Below, piece by piece: positions 1 through 8,300 of a DNA stretch of 9,808 nt. Under the pieces are notes generated by a model that had not been told where the DNA came from, made no database searches, and worked only from the letters and a program-made list of their open reading frames with translations. This DNA is from Cloacimonetes bacterium UBA5456. Its GTDB lineage: Bacteria > Cloacimonadota > Cloacimonadia > Cloacimonadales > Cloacimonadaceae. Both the position numbers and the translations under genes were made by a program. The stretch lies in contig DIQS01000035.1 of assembly GCA_002427325.1 (NCBI GenBank), positions 47,730 through 57,537 of the forward strand, written 5' to 3'. Position 1 is the first letter of the stretch, and every line of letters begins with the position of its first letter.

Positions 1-10
1 GATCACTTGT

Positions 11-55
11 AACTCATAGCTCGTAGCTTTTCTTAACTCGTAGCTCGTAGCTTTT
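11..55. repeat. Short imperfect tandem repeat (24-bp period)
   Basis: Two near-identical 21-base units, at 11-31 and 35-55, differ by one base and share the core AGCTCGTAGCTTTT. AGCT is self-complementary, so each unit can form a small AGCT-CGT-AGCT hairpin followed by T's on the plus strand. It lies just downstream of the ndk stop codon on the minus strand. It may help end transcription coming from the left, or may be a simple intergenic repeat; the sequence does not decide this. Confidence 0.5.
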
Positions 56-66
56 TCCGCTCACAG

Positions 67-471
67 CTAATTTACAAAAACAATCCCAATTTCTCGAACA
101 GCGCTTTCCGGCGAGTCCGAGCCATGCACCCCATTTTCCGTCACATCAGCCCCATACAATGCCCGAATAGTTCCCGGCTTTCTCTTTTCCGGCACCACAT
201 CGCCCATAAGCTCTCTCAGCCCTGCGATAGCGTTCTCTTTTTCCAAGAGTAGGGCAACGCTATCGCCGGAACACATAAAGCTCAGCAATCTCTCATAGAA
301 GCCTTTGCCAAGATGTTCTTGATAGAACTTTGCAGCTAAGTTCTCATCAAAGCGCATTTGCTTCATCTTTTTGATTGTGAAGCCATCACGCTCGATGATG
401 GAGATGATATCCCCGATATGCCCATCACGCACAGCATTTGGCTTGATGAGCATGAGAGTTTGTTCAATCAC
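67..471 (-). CDS. ndk: Nucleoside diphosphate kinase
   Basis: Transfers the gamma phosphate from ATP to nucleoside diphosphates through a phosphohistidine intermediate, balancing cytoplasmic NTP and dNTP pools. The 134-residue product is slightly short but complete for the family. It begins with the typical TLMLIKPNAV strand (Lys10), has Tyr50 and Arg86 of the nucleotide site, PGTIRALYG (Arg103), and the catalytic NGVHGSDS with active His116. One oddity is the segment MGDVVPE (89-95), where most family members have a Thr near position 92 (MGATNP-like); here it is Val. The start is a GTG at 469-471: the next ATG, at codon 7, would remove part of the first beta strand. The GTG overlaps the stop of the upstream gene as GTGA, which points to translational coupling. 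Identity is certain; full activity is likely but the Thr-to-Val change is worth noting. Confidence 0.96.
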   Translation of the reverse strand: MIEQTLMLIKPNAVRDGHIGDIISIIERDGFTIKKMKQMRFDENLAAKFYQEHLGKGFYERLLSFMCSGDSVALLLEKENAIAGLRELMGDVVPEKRKPGTIRALYGADVTENGVHGSDSPESAVREIGIVFVN

Positions 472-791
472 TTTGACTTATAAATTGTTTCAATAAAATC
501 CAATGCGGCAACTTTGATGGCAATATCGCGTTTGAGGACTCTGCTCATGCTCACTTTATGGAGCAAAATCTCCGTCCAAATCTCATACACTTCATTAGCC
601 TTGAATTCAAGTGCAGTATAAAACTTAAGCATGTCCTGATAAAACTCATCTCGGTCTGCATCAATTTTTGCAATCACCAGCTTATAGCTGTCTTGCGCGA
701 AATCATAGTCTTTAAAGCGAACATCAATCACAACATAACCGAGCTTGAGAAGATTCTCAAAATTGACTTGTAGATCTTGACCATTTTGCAT
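468..791 (-). CDS. Conserved-looking small protein of unknown function, upstream of ndk
   Basis: I do not recognise this 107-residue protein. It has no signal peptide or membrane segment, so it is probably cytoplasmic. It contains no Cys and no Pro, one Trp, and many charged and aromatic residues. The first half looks like alternating strand and helix (LGYVVIDVRF, YKLVIAKIDAD) and the second half helical (EVYEIWTEILLHK to the C-terminus). Support for a real gene: an ATG at 789-791 preceded by GGGAG at 6-7 bases spacing, and a GTGA stop-start overlap with ndk. The coupling suggests one transcript with ndk, but gives no function on its own. The plus-strand frame at 558-773 is its shadow. Confidence 0.8.
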   Translation of the reverse strand: MQNGQDLQVNFENLLKLGYVVIDVRFKDYDFAQDSYKLVIAKIDADRDEFYQDMLKFYTALEFKANEVYEIWTEILLHKVSMSRVLKRDIAIKVAALDFIETIYKSK

Positions 792-910
792 AACTAACTC
801 CCATTATTATTTTCTCGACATAATCGTCGTATTTTTTAGATTTGTATCCAAGCAAATATTCTTATTTAATCAGTCAAGAAGAATCTAAAATATTTAAAGA
901 GAGGAAGCCG
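792..910. promoter_or_regulatory. Divergent promoter/leader region between the ndk pair and uvrB
   Basis: This AT-rich stretch must hold the promoters for both the minus-strand ndk pair and uvrB. A perfect 9-bp inverted repeat, TTTTAGATT at 834-842 and AATCTAAAA at 882-890, flanks a 39-base spacer upstream of the uvrB start. A smaller one, CGAC-ATAATC-GTCG, lies at 816-829. Either could be a protein site or part of a folded leader. I see no E. coli-type LexA box (CTGT-N8-ACAG). No -35/-10 pair is convincing enough to assign. The uvrB ribosome site is GAGAGGAAG just before the ATG at 911. Confidence 0.4.
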
Positions 911-2917
911 ATGTCCAAGTTTGATTTGGTGACAAACTATGAACCCGACGGGGATCAGCCCGAAGCCATCAAAGAGCTCGTAGATGGAGTCTTAGCCTGC
1001 AAACAGCACCAAGTTCTCCTGGGTGTGACAGGAAGCGGAAAAACCTTCACGATCGCAAATATGATTGCTGAGCTCAATCGTCCCACACTGGTTCTTTCAC
1101 ACAACAAAACCCTTGCCGCCCAGCTATACGGCGAGCTCAAACAGCTTTTCCCCAATAACGCCGTGGAATATTTTATCTCTTATTACGATTATTATCAGCC
1201 CGAAGCATATATCCCCGGCAAAGACATCTATATAGAAAAGGATTCGGATATCAATGCCGAGATCGAAAAGCTGCGCCTTCGTGCCACAATGAGCCTCATG
1301 GAACGCAAAGACGTGATCATCGTCGCTTCAGTTTCCTGCATATACGGCTTGGGAGTTCCCGAAGAATATCGCCAAGCACTGATCCGCCTCCAAGTAGGCA
1401 TGCAGATGGATAGAGAAGAGCTGCTCAAAAAGCTGGTGAATGCACATTATTCACGCAATGACATCGCCTTCGAGCGAGGTGCCTTTCGCGTTCGTGGAGA
1501 TATCGTGGACATCTATCCCGCCTATCTCGAACACTGTTTGAGGGTAGAATTTTTCGGCGATGAGATCGTCAAACTCGAAAAGTTGCATCCCATCAGCTAC
1601 AATAGCCTCGGTGCCGTGGACGAATATCCCGTATATCCCGCTATCCACTTCATCCTCAACGAGGACAAGATGGCAGAGGCAACGCGCAACATCGAAGCCG
1701 AACTCGAAGAACGCATCAAATTCTATTTGGACAACAAACGCTATCTCGAAGCAGAGAGAATCAAATCCAGAACCCTCTTCGATCTCGAAATGCTACGCGA
1801 ACTCGGCTATTGCAGCGGAATCGAGAACTACTCCCGCCACCTCACCGGCACGAACCAAGGCGATCCCCCAAATTGCCTCCTCGACTATTTCCCCGAAGAT
1901 TTTCTCATGATCATCGACGAATCCCACGTCACCATCCCACAGGTGCACGGCATGTATGGCGGCGACTACACTCGCAAATCAAACCTCGTTGAATATGGCT
2001 TCCGCCTGCCCTCCGCTTTTGACAACCGCCCTTTGCGTTTCGATGAATTTGAAGGATTCATGCACAACGTTGTTTTCGTTTCCGCCACCCCCGCCGACTA
2101 TGAACTGGAAAAGACTCAAGGCGAGATCGTGGAACAGGTGATCCGCCCCACCGGACTCATTGACCCCGAGATCGAGATTAAGCCGATCAGGACTCAGGTG
2201 GACGACATCATTGCCCAAGCGCGGGAACGCACCGCCAAAGGACACAAAGTTCTCGTGATGACGCTCACCAAGCGCATGGCAGAAGACCTCAGCCTCTATC
2301 TCAACAACGCCGGACTCAAAAGCAAATATCTGCATAGCGATATAGATAGCATTGGGCGCGCAAAACTCATCCGTGAATTGCGTTTGGGTGATTATGACAT
2401 CCTCGTGGGCGTGAACCTCCTCCGCGAAGGGCTCGACCTCCCAGAAGTCTCTTTGGTTGCCATCCTCGATGCCGACAAGACCGGCTTTTTACGCTCCACT
2501 CGCTCTTTGATCCAGATTGCCGGAAGAGCCGCACGCAACGTTGAAGGCAAGGTAGTACTCTATGCAGATGTGATCACCGACGCCATACAGCACACCTTGG
2601 ACGAGACTCGACGTCGCCGTGAAAAGCAGTTGAAATACAACGAAAAGCACAACATCACCCCTCAATCGATCACCAAGACCGTGGAAGAAATCATGCAATC
2701 CACCGCTATCGCCGAGGGCTATGAATTCAAAACAGAGAAAGACAGTGGCAAGCCTAACAAAGAAGATTTTTCAATGTATTTAGAATTAGATTCAATTGAT
2801 AAGGTGCTGAAATTGCTTAATAAAGAGATGCAGAAAGCCGCTGCCGAACTTGATTTTGAGCGTGCCGCCGAACTAAGAGACAGAATCTGGGAATTGGAAA
2901 GCGCGATTGAGAAATAA
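911..2917 (+). CDS. uvrB: Excinuclease ABC subunit B (UvrB)
   Basis: The central subunit of bacterial nucleotide excision repair. It is loaded by UvrA, verifies the lesion by threading a beta-hairpin between strands, and recruits UvrC for incision. The 668-residue product has the family's usual length and all domains: Walker A GVTGSGKT (38-45), the aromatic hairpin region YYDYYQPEAYIPG (91-103), the DEAD-box-like DESH (336-339), helicase motif VI QIAGRAARN (535-543), and a C-terminal UVR domain (about 626-668, ending RDRIWELESAIEK) that contacts UvrC. The frame stays open upstream to a TTG at 842, but the ATG at 911 is preferred. It has a good purine-rich ribosome site, and MSKFDLVTNYEPDGDQP matches the canonical UvrB start; the extra 23 residues do not look like UvrB. 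It is divergent from ndk and convergent with HU. No uvrA or uvrC is nearby, as is common. SOS control cannot be shown from the sequence. Confidence 0.98.
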   Translation: MSKFDLVTNYEPDGDQPEAIKELVDGVLACKQHQVLLGVTGSGKTFTIANMIAELNRPTLVLSHNKTLAAQLYGELKQLFPNNAVEYFISYYDYYQPEAYIPGKDIYIEKDSDINAEIEKLRLRATMSLMERKDVIIVASVSCIYGLGVPEEYRQALIRLQVGMQMDREELLKKLVNAHYSRNDIAFERGAFRVRGDIVDIYPAYLEHCLRVEFFGDEIVKLEKLHPISYNSLGAVDEYPVYPAIHFILNEDKMAEATRNIEAELEERIKFYLDNKRYLEAERIKSRTLFDLEMLRELGYCSGIENYSRHLTGTNQGDPPNCLLDYFPEDFLMIIDESHVTIPQVHGMYGGDYTRKSNLVEYGFRLPSAFDNRPLRFDEFEGFMHNVVFVSATPADYELEKTQGEIVEQVIRPTGLIDPEIEIKPIRTQVDDIIAQARERTAKGHKVLVMTLTKRMAEDLSLYLNNAGLKSKYLHSDIDSIGRAKLIRELRLGDYDILVGVNLLREGLDLPEVSLVAILDADKTGFLRSTRSLIQIAGRAARNVEGKVVLYADVITDAIQHTLDETRRRREKQLKYNEKHNITPQSITKTVEEIMQSTAIAEGYEFKTEKDSGKPNKEDFSMYLELDSIDKVLKLLNKEMQKAAAELDFERAAELRDRIWELESAIEK

Positions 2918-2988
2918 GGCTAAGAGCGAAGAATGGTGAGCGAAGAGCAAAGCCCCAATCCTCCCCCCACTAATTTCCCAACAAAGCA

Positions 2989-3017
2989 AAGGCAGAACCC
3001 ACTGAGGATTCTGCCTT
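2989..3017 (-). terminator. Intrinsic terminator between convergent uvrB and HU genes
   Basis: The arms AAGGCAGAA (2989-2997) and TTCTGCCTT (3009-3017) pair perfectly over 9 bp. Beyond one mismatch they add two G-C pairs (CC at 2999-3000 with GG at 3006-3007), leaving a 5-base loop. Read on the minus strand, the stem starts 22 bases past the HU stop codon and is followed by a T-rich tract (TGCTTTGTT), as expected for HU. On the plus strand the stem could also stop uvrB transcripts, but its T-tract is weaker. Confidence 0.75.
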
Positions 3018-3039
3018 AGGTTTAGATGTCAAATATTGA

Positions 3040-3315
3040 TTATTTTTTGACAGCGTCTTTCAGTTTCTTACCAGCTTTGAAAACTGGTACGTTGCGTGCA
3101 GGAATATTCAAGGATTTTCCTGTTTGGGGATTGATGCCTTTGCGGGCTTCACGACGAGCTACGCTAAAAGAACCAAATCCAACGAAAGATACCTTGCCGC
3201 CACGGGCGAGGGTAGTTGTGATTCCGTCAAGAACGGAAGCGAGTGCAAGCGCGGCAGCCTTTTGAGAAATTTCAGCATCTGACGCGATCTTTTTGATTAA
3301 TTCATCTCTACTCAT
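3040..3315 (-). CDS. hup: HU-family histone-like DNA-binding protein
   Basis: A small basic nucleoid protein that binds and bends double-stranded DNA as a dimer. At 91 residues it has the family's length. An N-terminal helical dimerisation part (about 1-40) is followed by the signature GFGSF (46-50) and the beta-arm RKGINPQTGK (58-67). The arm carries the conserved intercalating Pro63. The final part has the usual PVFKAGKKLK. The sequence fits HU better than IHF, but the split is not absolute. The ATG at 3313-3315 is preceded by an exact AGGAGGT at good spacing, implying strong translation. It is monocistronic, with its own promoter (3366-3394) and a terminator (2989-3017). Confidence 0.96.
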   Translation of the reverse strand: MSRDELIKKIASDAEISQKAAALALASVLDGITTTLARGGKVSFVGFGSFSVARREARKGINPQTGKSLNIPARNVPVFKAGKKLKDAVKK

Positions 3316-3365
3316 TTTACCTCCTAATATTTGTTTAGATAAGCGTTAGAGATAATACGGTTTTG

Positions 3366-3394
3366 AATAAATACGCAATTGCATTTTCTGTCAA
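3366..3394 (-). promoter_or_regulatory. Likely sigma-70-type promoter of the HU gene
   Basis: On the minus strand a perfect TTGACA (-35, plus coordinates 3389-3394) is followed by a 17-base spacer and TTTATT (-10, 3366-3371), four of six matches to TATAAT. Transcription would begin near 3358-3360, giving a leader of about 45 bases before the HU start. The -35 and spacing are ideal; the -10 is only fair. Confidence 0.55.
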
Positions 3395-3600
3395 CTAAAA
3401 AAATGAATTATTTTCAATACAGTTCAAATATTTCCACTGAGCACCTGCCGTCAAACTCCTCTAATATCCTGACCCCTATAGCATTAAGCCTTGTGTATAA
3501 AAATAGACTATTAATGGAAGATTTTATGATAAACGCAGATATAGCCTTTTTTCTATTGACAGAATAATGCCCGCTCTTAGCGTGTGATAAGATGATAATC
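3395..3600. other. AT-rich intergenic region upstream of the TPR lipoprotein
   Basis: With the HU leader, this is a gap of almost 300 bases. A 62-codon plus-strand frame at 3379-3567 has no ribosome site and no recognisable protein character, so I do not call it. A perfect TTGACA lies at 3556-3561, but no -10 sits 16-18 bases behind it. TGTGATAAG at 3583-3591 could be an extended -10 for the lipoprotein gene, with a very short leader. Promoter assignment for the next gene therefore stays uncertain. Confidence 0.35.
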
Positions 3601-3611
3601 AGGAGGATTTG

Positions 3612-4802
3612 ATGATAAAAATAAGAAATTATGCCCTATTGATTCTTAGCCTGTTTTTGGTGCTCAGTGCATGCACTTCAAATAAGGCTGTCGAACAAGT
3701 TGTCGAACATGTTCCCACACCCTTGGAATTGGCGCACGAAGCCGCCGCAAGTGGTAACAGTTTATTTGAAGACCAGCTTTTTGATCAAGCTATCACGGCT
3801 TTTGAAAATGCCATCAAGCTTTTTAATGAAGGCGCAACCAACGCCTCGGAAGCAGACTCAGTTGCTGCAAACATCGAACGCATGCAGCTCAATATTGCCA
3901 AATGCCGCACCGATGCAGCACTTGACCACATCGGCATGACTCTTTATAATGAAGCATTAACAGAATATGAAATGGCTCTGGAGATCTATGAAAACCTCGA
4001 GCCCGTCGTCACCCCACTTGAAGAGCTCAAGGAGATGATCATGGCTTCCTATAGCAATATTGCCTTTGTGGCTGAGGAAGTAGGAGACTATGAGAAGATT
4101 ATTTTTTATTATGACAAAATCTTGGCAGAAGACCCCAACAACGGCGAAATCTTGAACAACAAATTTGTGATCCTGCGCGACAAGATCAAAGACGAAGACG
4201 CCGCTTTTGCAGTTTTGGAAAACTATGCCAAAGTTGCCGAAGGAGCAAATGCCTACAACGCCTATATCATGCTCGCCGACGGATATGCTCAAAACAATAG
4301 AATCAGCAATGCTGAAGCCGCATATCTCCAAGCAGAACAGCTTCGCTCAGACGCCCAGACCTTCACCCGCATCGCAAGCTTCTATCGTGCAAACAGCCAG
4401 TGGGCAAAAGCAAACACCTATTTAGAGAAGTTCTTGCTCACCGGTCCCAGCCCGGAAGAAAAAGTGAACGTCTATAAGCAGATCGGCAGCAACTATGCCC
4501 AGCTCGGCAACAAGGCAAAAACGGTTGAATACTATGAAATGATTCTCGCAATTCAGCCCGAAGCGCAGATAGCTCTCTATCTCGCCAGCCATTATAATGG
4601 TCTCAAAAACTGGGGTAAAGTTGTCCAAAATGCTACCACAGTTTTGAATATTGACGCCAATAACGCCGATGCCCGCATGCTTCGCGGAATCGCCTACTAT
4701 TCACAGAAAAACATGACTGCCGCCAAAATCGATTTCCAAAGACTGGAAAACGATCCCAAATATGGAAGCAAGGCAGCAGAATTTTTGAAAGCAATAAAAT
4801 AA
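3612..4802 (+). CDS. TPR-repeat outer-membrane-type lipoprotein
   Basis: Predicted envelope lipoprotein of 396 residues, probably a scaffold for protein-protein contacts; its partner is unknown. The N-terminus MIKIRNYALLILSLFLVLSAC is a lipoprotein signal with lipobox LSAC and lipidated Cys21. The next residue is Thr, so by the E. coli rule it would go to the outer membrane, if that rule holds here. The rest is helical tetratricopeptide-like pairs: about 40-75 (LFDQAITAFENAIKLF), around 110-130 (YNEALTEYEMALEIYE), around 150-180 (GDYEKIIFYYDKILAEDPNN), then several more up to NADARMLRGIAYYSQ near the C-terminus. The ATG at 3612 has AGGAGG at 3601-3606. A TTG three bases earlier is in frame but too close to the ribosome site. 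A strong terminator follows, so it is probably its own transcription unit. TPR lipoproteins of this kind include BamD-like and Pal-associated proteins, but nothing here assigns it to either. Confidence 0.92.
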   Translation: MIKIRNYALLILSLFLVLSACTSNKAVEQVVEHVPTPLELAHEAAASGNSLFEDQLFDQAITAFENAIKLFNEGATNASEADSVAANIERMQLNIAKCRTDAALDHIGMTLYNEALTEYEMALEIYENLEPVVTPLEELKEMIMASYSNIAFVAEEVGDYEKIIFYYDKILAEDPNNGEILNNKFVILRDKIKDEDAAFAVLENYAKVAEGANAYNAYIMLADGYAQNNRISNAEAAYLQAEQLRSDAQTFTRIASFYRANSQWAKANTYLEKFLLTGPSPEEKVNVYKQIGSNYAQLGNKAKTVEYYEMILAIQPEAQIALYLASHYNGLKNWGKVVQNATTVLNIDANNADARMLRGIAYYSQKNMTAAKIDFQRLENDPKYGSKAAEFLKAIK

Positions 4803-4821
4803 CAGAAACTATGAATAAGCT

Positions 4822-4856
4822 GGGCGGACGAAGCAAATGATTTTGTCCGCCCTTTT
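4822..4856 (+). terminator. Strong intrinsic terminator after the TPR lipoprotein gene
   Basis: GGGCGGAC (4822-4829) pairs perfectly with GTCCGCCC (4845-4852). The stem extends inward through G-T, A-T, A-T and G-T pairs to 12 bp with a 7-base loop, followed by TTTT at 4853-4856. It begins 19 bases after the lipoprotein stop codon. The next start codon is at 4863, only six bases after the T-run, so the hairpin also occupies the place where the umuD ribosome site would be. Confidence 0.9.
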
Positions 4857-4862
4857 CTTAAG

Positions 4863-5309
4863 ATGAAAAAGCTAAAAACCGACGGCTCGATCAAGTCCAT
4901 CTTCCAATATACACCCGGCAAGAAGATCGTGCGCCCCGTTATCGGTGCCACCATCCCCGCCGGCTTTCCCTCGCCTGCACAGGACTATATCGATGGCACA
5001 CTTGACCTCACCGAATTGCTCATCAGCCACCCCGCTGCAACCTTCTTTATGTATGCAGATGGATATTCAATGATCGGCGCAGGAATCACCCCCGGCGATC
5101 TGCTCATCGTTGACCGCGCCATTGAACCGCGCAACAACAAGATTGTCGTCGCCATCGTAGATATGGAATTCACGCTCAAACGCCTCAAGATCGAGGGTAA
5201 GCGCTATTGGCTGGTTCCCGAAAACGATGAATTTGAGCCCATTGAAATCACGCAGGACATGGACTTCCAAATCTGGGGAGTGGTTACCTATGTAATCCAT
5301 CCGCTGTGA
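4863..5309 (+). CDS. umuD: UmuD-type S24 family self-cleaving protein
   Basis: In the known family, UmuD cuts itself when bound to RecA filaments, and the product UmuD' joins UmuC to make translesion polymerase V. This 148-residue protein aligns with E. coli UmuD without gaps from the cleavage site to the catalytic residues. The cleavage site is Ala33-Gly34 in IPAGFPSPAQDYID (Cys-Gly in E. coli). The nucleophile is Ser69 in GYSMIGAGITPGDLLIVD, and the general base is Lys106 in EFTLKRL. The spacings of 36 and 37 residues equal those of UmuD. The residue before Ser69 is Tyr where Asp or Asn is usual. There is no helix-turn-helix domain, so it is not LexA. The ATG at 4863 lacks a Shine-Dalgarno because the preceding terminator fills the site. 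A weak promoter candidate is TTGAAA at 4785-4790 with TATGAA at 4810-4815. No umuC follows; the stop overlaps the next start as TGATG. Confidence 0.92.
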   Translation: MKKLKTDGSIKSIFQYTPGKKIVRPVIGATIPAGFPSPAQDYIDGTLDLTELLISHPAATFFMYADGYSMIGAGITPGDLLIVDRAIEPRNNKIVVAIVDMEFTLKRLKIEGKRYWLVPENDEFEPIEITQDMDFQIWGVVTYVIHPL

Positions 5310-8300
5310 TGACGCGCAAACTCTCCCTCATTCTCATCTTAGTAATTTTTTCCTGCTTACTCACGGCAGAGCGCTTCTATCACGAAGAAATCATAAAGAG
5401 TACTCTCAACACCACCGACTATCAACTCAGCCACACAAAGCTCGTCAGCGGCTCTGAGAGCGTCCAAATCGGCGAGAAACTGCTCATCCGCGGCAAGGAC
5501 TATCAACTCAACTATAAAAGCGGCATTCTGTCCTTTCCCGAGGGCGCACCCGCCGCAGTATTCAGCATCAGCTATCTCATCATTCCGCCGGAGATTGCCG
5601 CCTCAAAACAGATCTATTCCCGCAGTAGCCTCAGCGATAGCCTCGCCACCCGTCACCCCGCAATCCCCAGCTTCCGCCCCGCCGCAAATTCCAGGCTGAA
5701 CGTCACCGGTAGCAAGACCTTTGCCCTCTCACTCTCCGAAAGCGGCGACACCGACCTCTTGCAATCGCTATATGTCAATCTCGATGGCGAATTATCCTCA
5801 AACATCTTTATCAATGCCCAACTCTCCGATAGCCAGAGCAAACTCAGTCCGGAAGGGGATTCCAAAGAGCTTTCCTCGCTTGACCAAGTTTTCATCCGCG
5901 TCTATGGCAAAAGCTGGGAACTGGGCATGGGCGATCTCGATCTCAGTTTCAAGCGCAGTCCTTACCTGAATTTCTATAACAAAATCGAAGGCATCGTCTT
6001 TAGATATGACAAAGAGCACGAAGCAAGTGCGGCATACAGTGCCGGCGGCGGCAAAAGAGCCTCTTCCAAGATCACTATCATAGACGGTAAACAGGGACCA
6101 TATTACCTCACGCCCGACGACTCGCAGCGCAGTTTCATCATCATCGCCGGAACGGAAGAGATCCACATGGACGGCGTTTTGCTTGAGCGCGGACGCGACT
6201 ACACAATCGACTATAGCGAAGGCTCCGTCATGTTCCGAAGTATCGTGAGCTCACTCAGTTCCGTCATCGCATGGTTTCAATATTCAGACGAAAACTATCG
6301 CCAAAACAGCATTTTCAGCTCCTCAAATATCAAGCTCAACGACAAGTTTTCCTTTTTCCACCACCTCGTTCATCAAGAAGACTTGCGCAATCACCCCCTG
6401 CTTTTCAGCTTCACCCAAGCGGATAAGGATAGCCTCTATAACGCCGGTGATGGCTCCGTTTTCACCGATGGCATCGCCCTCACCGATAGCGGCGCAGGGT
6501 ATTATAAGAAGATCAGCGACGATCTCGGCAATGAATATTATGAATATGCTCCGGGACAGCCCGACGCAGACTATAACATCGTCTTCAGCTATCTTGGCCC
6601 CACCCTCGGCGATTATGAGGAATATTCTTCCGGTAAATACCGCTTTGTGGGAGCAGGACTCGGCTCCTATATGCCCCTCAAACGCCTCATCGCCCCCACC
6701 AAGCGCAGCAACCTCGAATTTGGCTTTGTGCACAACACCGAGAAATGGAACAACCACTTAGAATTGCTCTATAGTCATTACGACAAAAATACCTTTTCCC
6801 CGCTGAGCGATAGCGACAATTCCGGCGGCATAGTCTCACTGGGCATAAACAGGCAAAACAGCCCCCTCAAGCTCGGCATAGACGCCCAATATCGCCTGCC
6901 CCACACTGCCCTCCCCGCCGAAAGCGAAAGCATTTCCCAAGACCTCGCCGCCCTCGAAACCCCTGAAAATCTCGGCATGCAGACCCTTGACCTCAATCTC
7001 GGCTATAATGGCGATGCTTGGCGTCCCTCCCTCTTTTTACGCCTGCGCAATCTCGAAGAACAATACGCCCAAAAAGCCCTGCGACTCAGCTCCATCAGCA
7101 AGGCAAAAAGCGTCCTGCCCGCACTCAACTTCGCCGGCACAGTCTCTTCACAAGAAGGCAATAAGGAAAGCTTTTTGCAGTATTATGACCTCACCGCAGA
7201 TTGGAGCATCAGGCTGATCAACTTGCGCCTCAACGGCATCTTTTCCGATATGGATCAGGATAACCTCGGCACGCGAAGCATCAAACTCAAGCCCACCATA
7301 GAAATCAAAAACGAGAGTAGCTTCAGTGCGCTGAGCTTCACCAAAGACGAACTGCAATATAAGCTCTCTGAATGGCAAAAAGCAAGCGAACAAGAAACCT
7401 ATAGCATCCAACATAACAGCAGTTTCGGCGCGCAGCATCTCAATCTCGAATTCAGCCATCGCACCTTGCACAACGCCAATCAGGACGAAGGCGCGGGCAA
7501 GAACGCCTACCAGCTTTTGACCATGAATAATAGCAACAGCATCCTCAAAGGTGCAGTCAGCCTCTTTGGCAACTATCAGCTCAATCAAACTGAATTCTTC
7601 CCCCGCTATCGTGAATTGGTCTATGTGGGCAGCGGGTTTGGGGTCTTGGACAGCTTAGGAGTAGAGGTCGATAACGGCGAATATAACTATGAATATATCA
7701 CCTCGCCCACGGGCACGCTTTCCTCGGAACTCACCGCCCTCGTCAGCATCTTTTTTAAGCCCGGACAATATCTAAAGGCCCCGATCTGGAAGCGCATTCA
7801 TAGCGATATCTCCATCACCGCCAGCGAGCAAAACGAAGACCTCAAAGACTGGCAAAGCTATCTCTTTCTCCCCTCTTATGTCTTTAATGACAACACCATC
7901 TACGGCAGGCAAAGCATCCTGCAAAACATATATTTTGATCTCTATCAGGGCAAGATCATCAGCAATCTCAGCCTTGAACAGAGCAAAGATATCGATCAAC
8001 GCTATCAAAGCCCCGAAAAAACCAGCGAGCAAAATCAAGCTCTGCAACTGGATTTCAGGGGATATTTGGGGCTAAATACCCGCCTGAACCTAATCAACAG
8101 CCAAAGCCGCGAAAGCCGCTATAATTCACATGTTAAAGCCCAAAGCTTAACAGCAAACATGGAAAAGGTCTTGGATGCCCGAAGCACCGCCGTGCTCAAT
8201 CTCAAAGCCAGCCAAGAAAAGGGCAAAGACCAAAGCGGCAGCGGCGAATATAGCCTCAAAACCATCACCCTCTCCCCCGCCCTGCGTAGCGTGCTCATGC

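Noticed and set aside
816..829. SOS (LexA) box upstream of uvrB at CGAC-ATAATC-GTCG
   Set aside because: It does not match a LexA site known to me, and no lexA gene is in the window to compare with.
842..910. 23-residue N-terminal extension of UvrB from a TTG start
   Set aside because: The ATG at 911 has a good ribosome site and gives the canonical UvrB N-terminus; the extension is encoded by AT-rich leader DNA.
3379..3567. 62-codon plus-strand frame between HU and the TPR gene
   Set aside because: No ribosome site, it overlaps the HU promoter, and its composition matches AT-rich intergenic DNA.
4863..5309. LexA repressor
   Set aside because: The protein has no N-terminal helix-turn-helix domain; length and spacing match UmuD.
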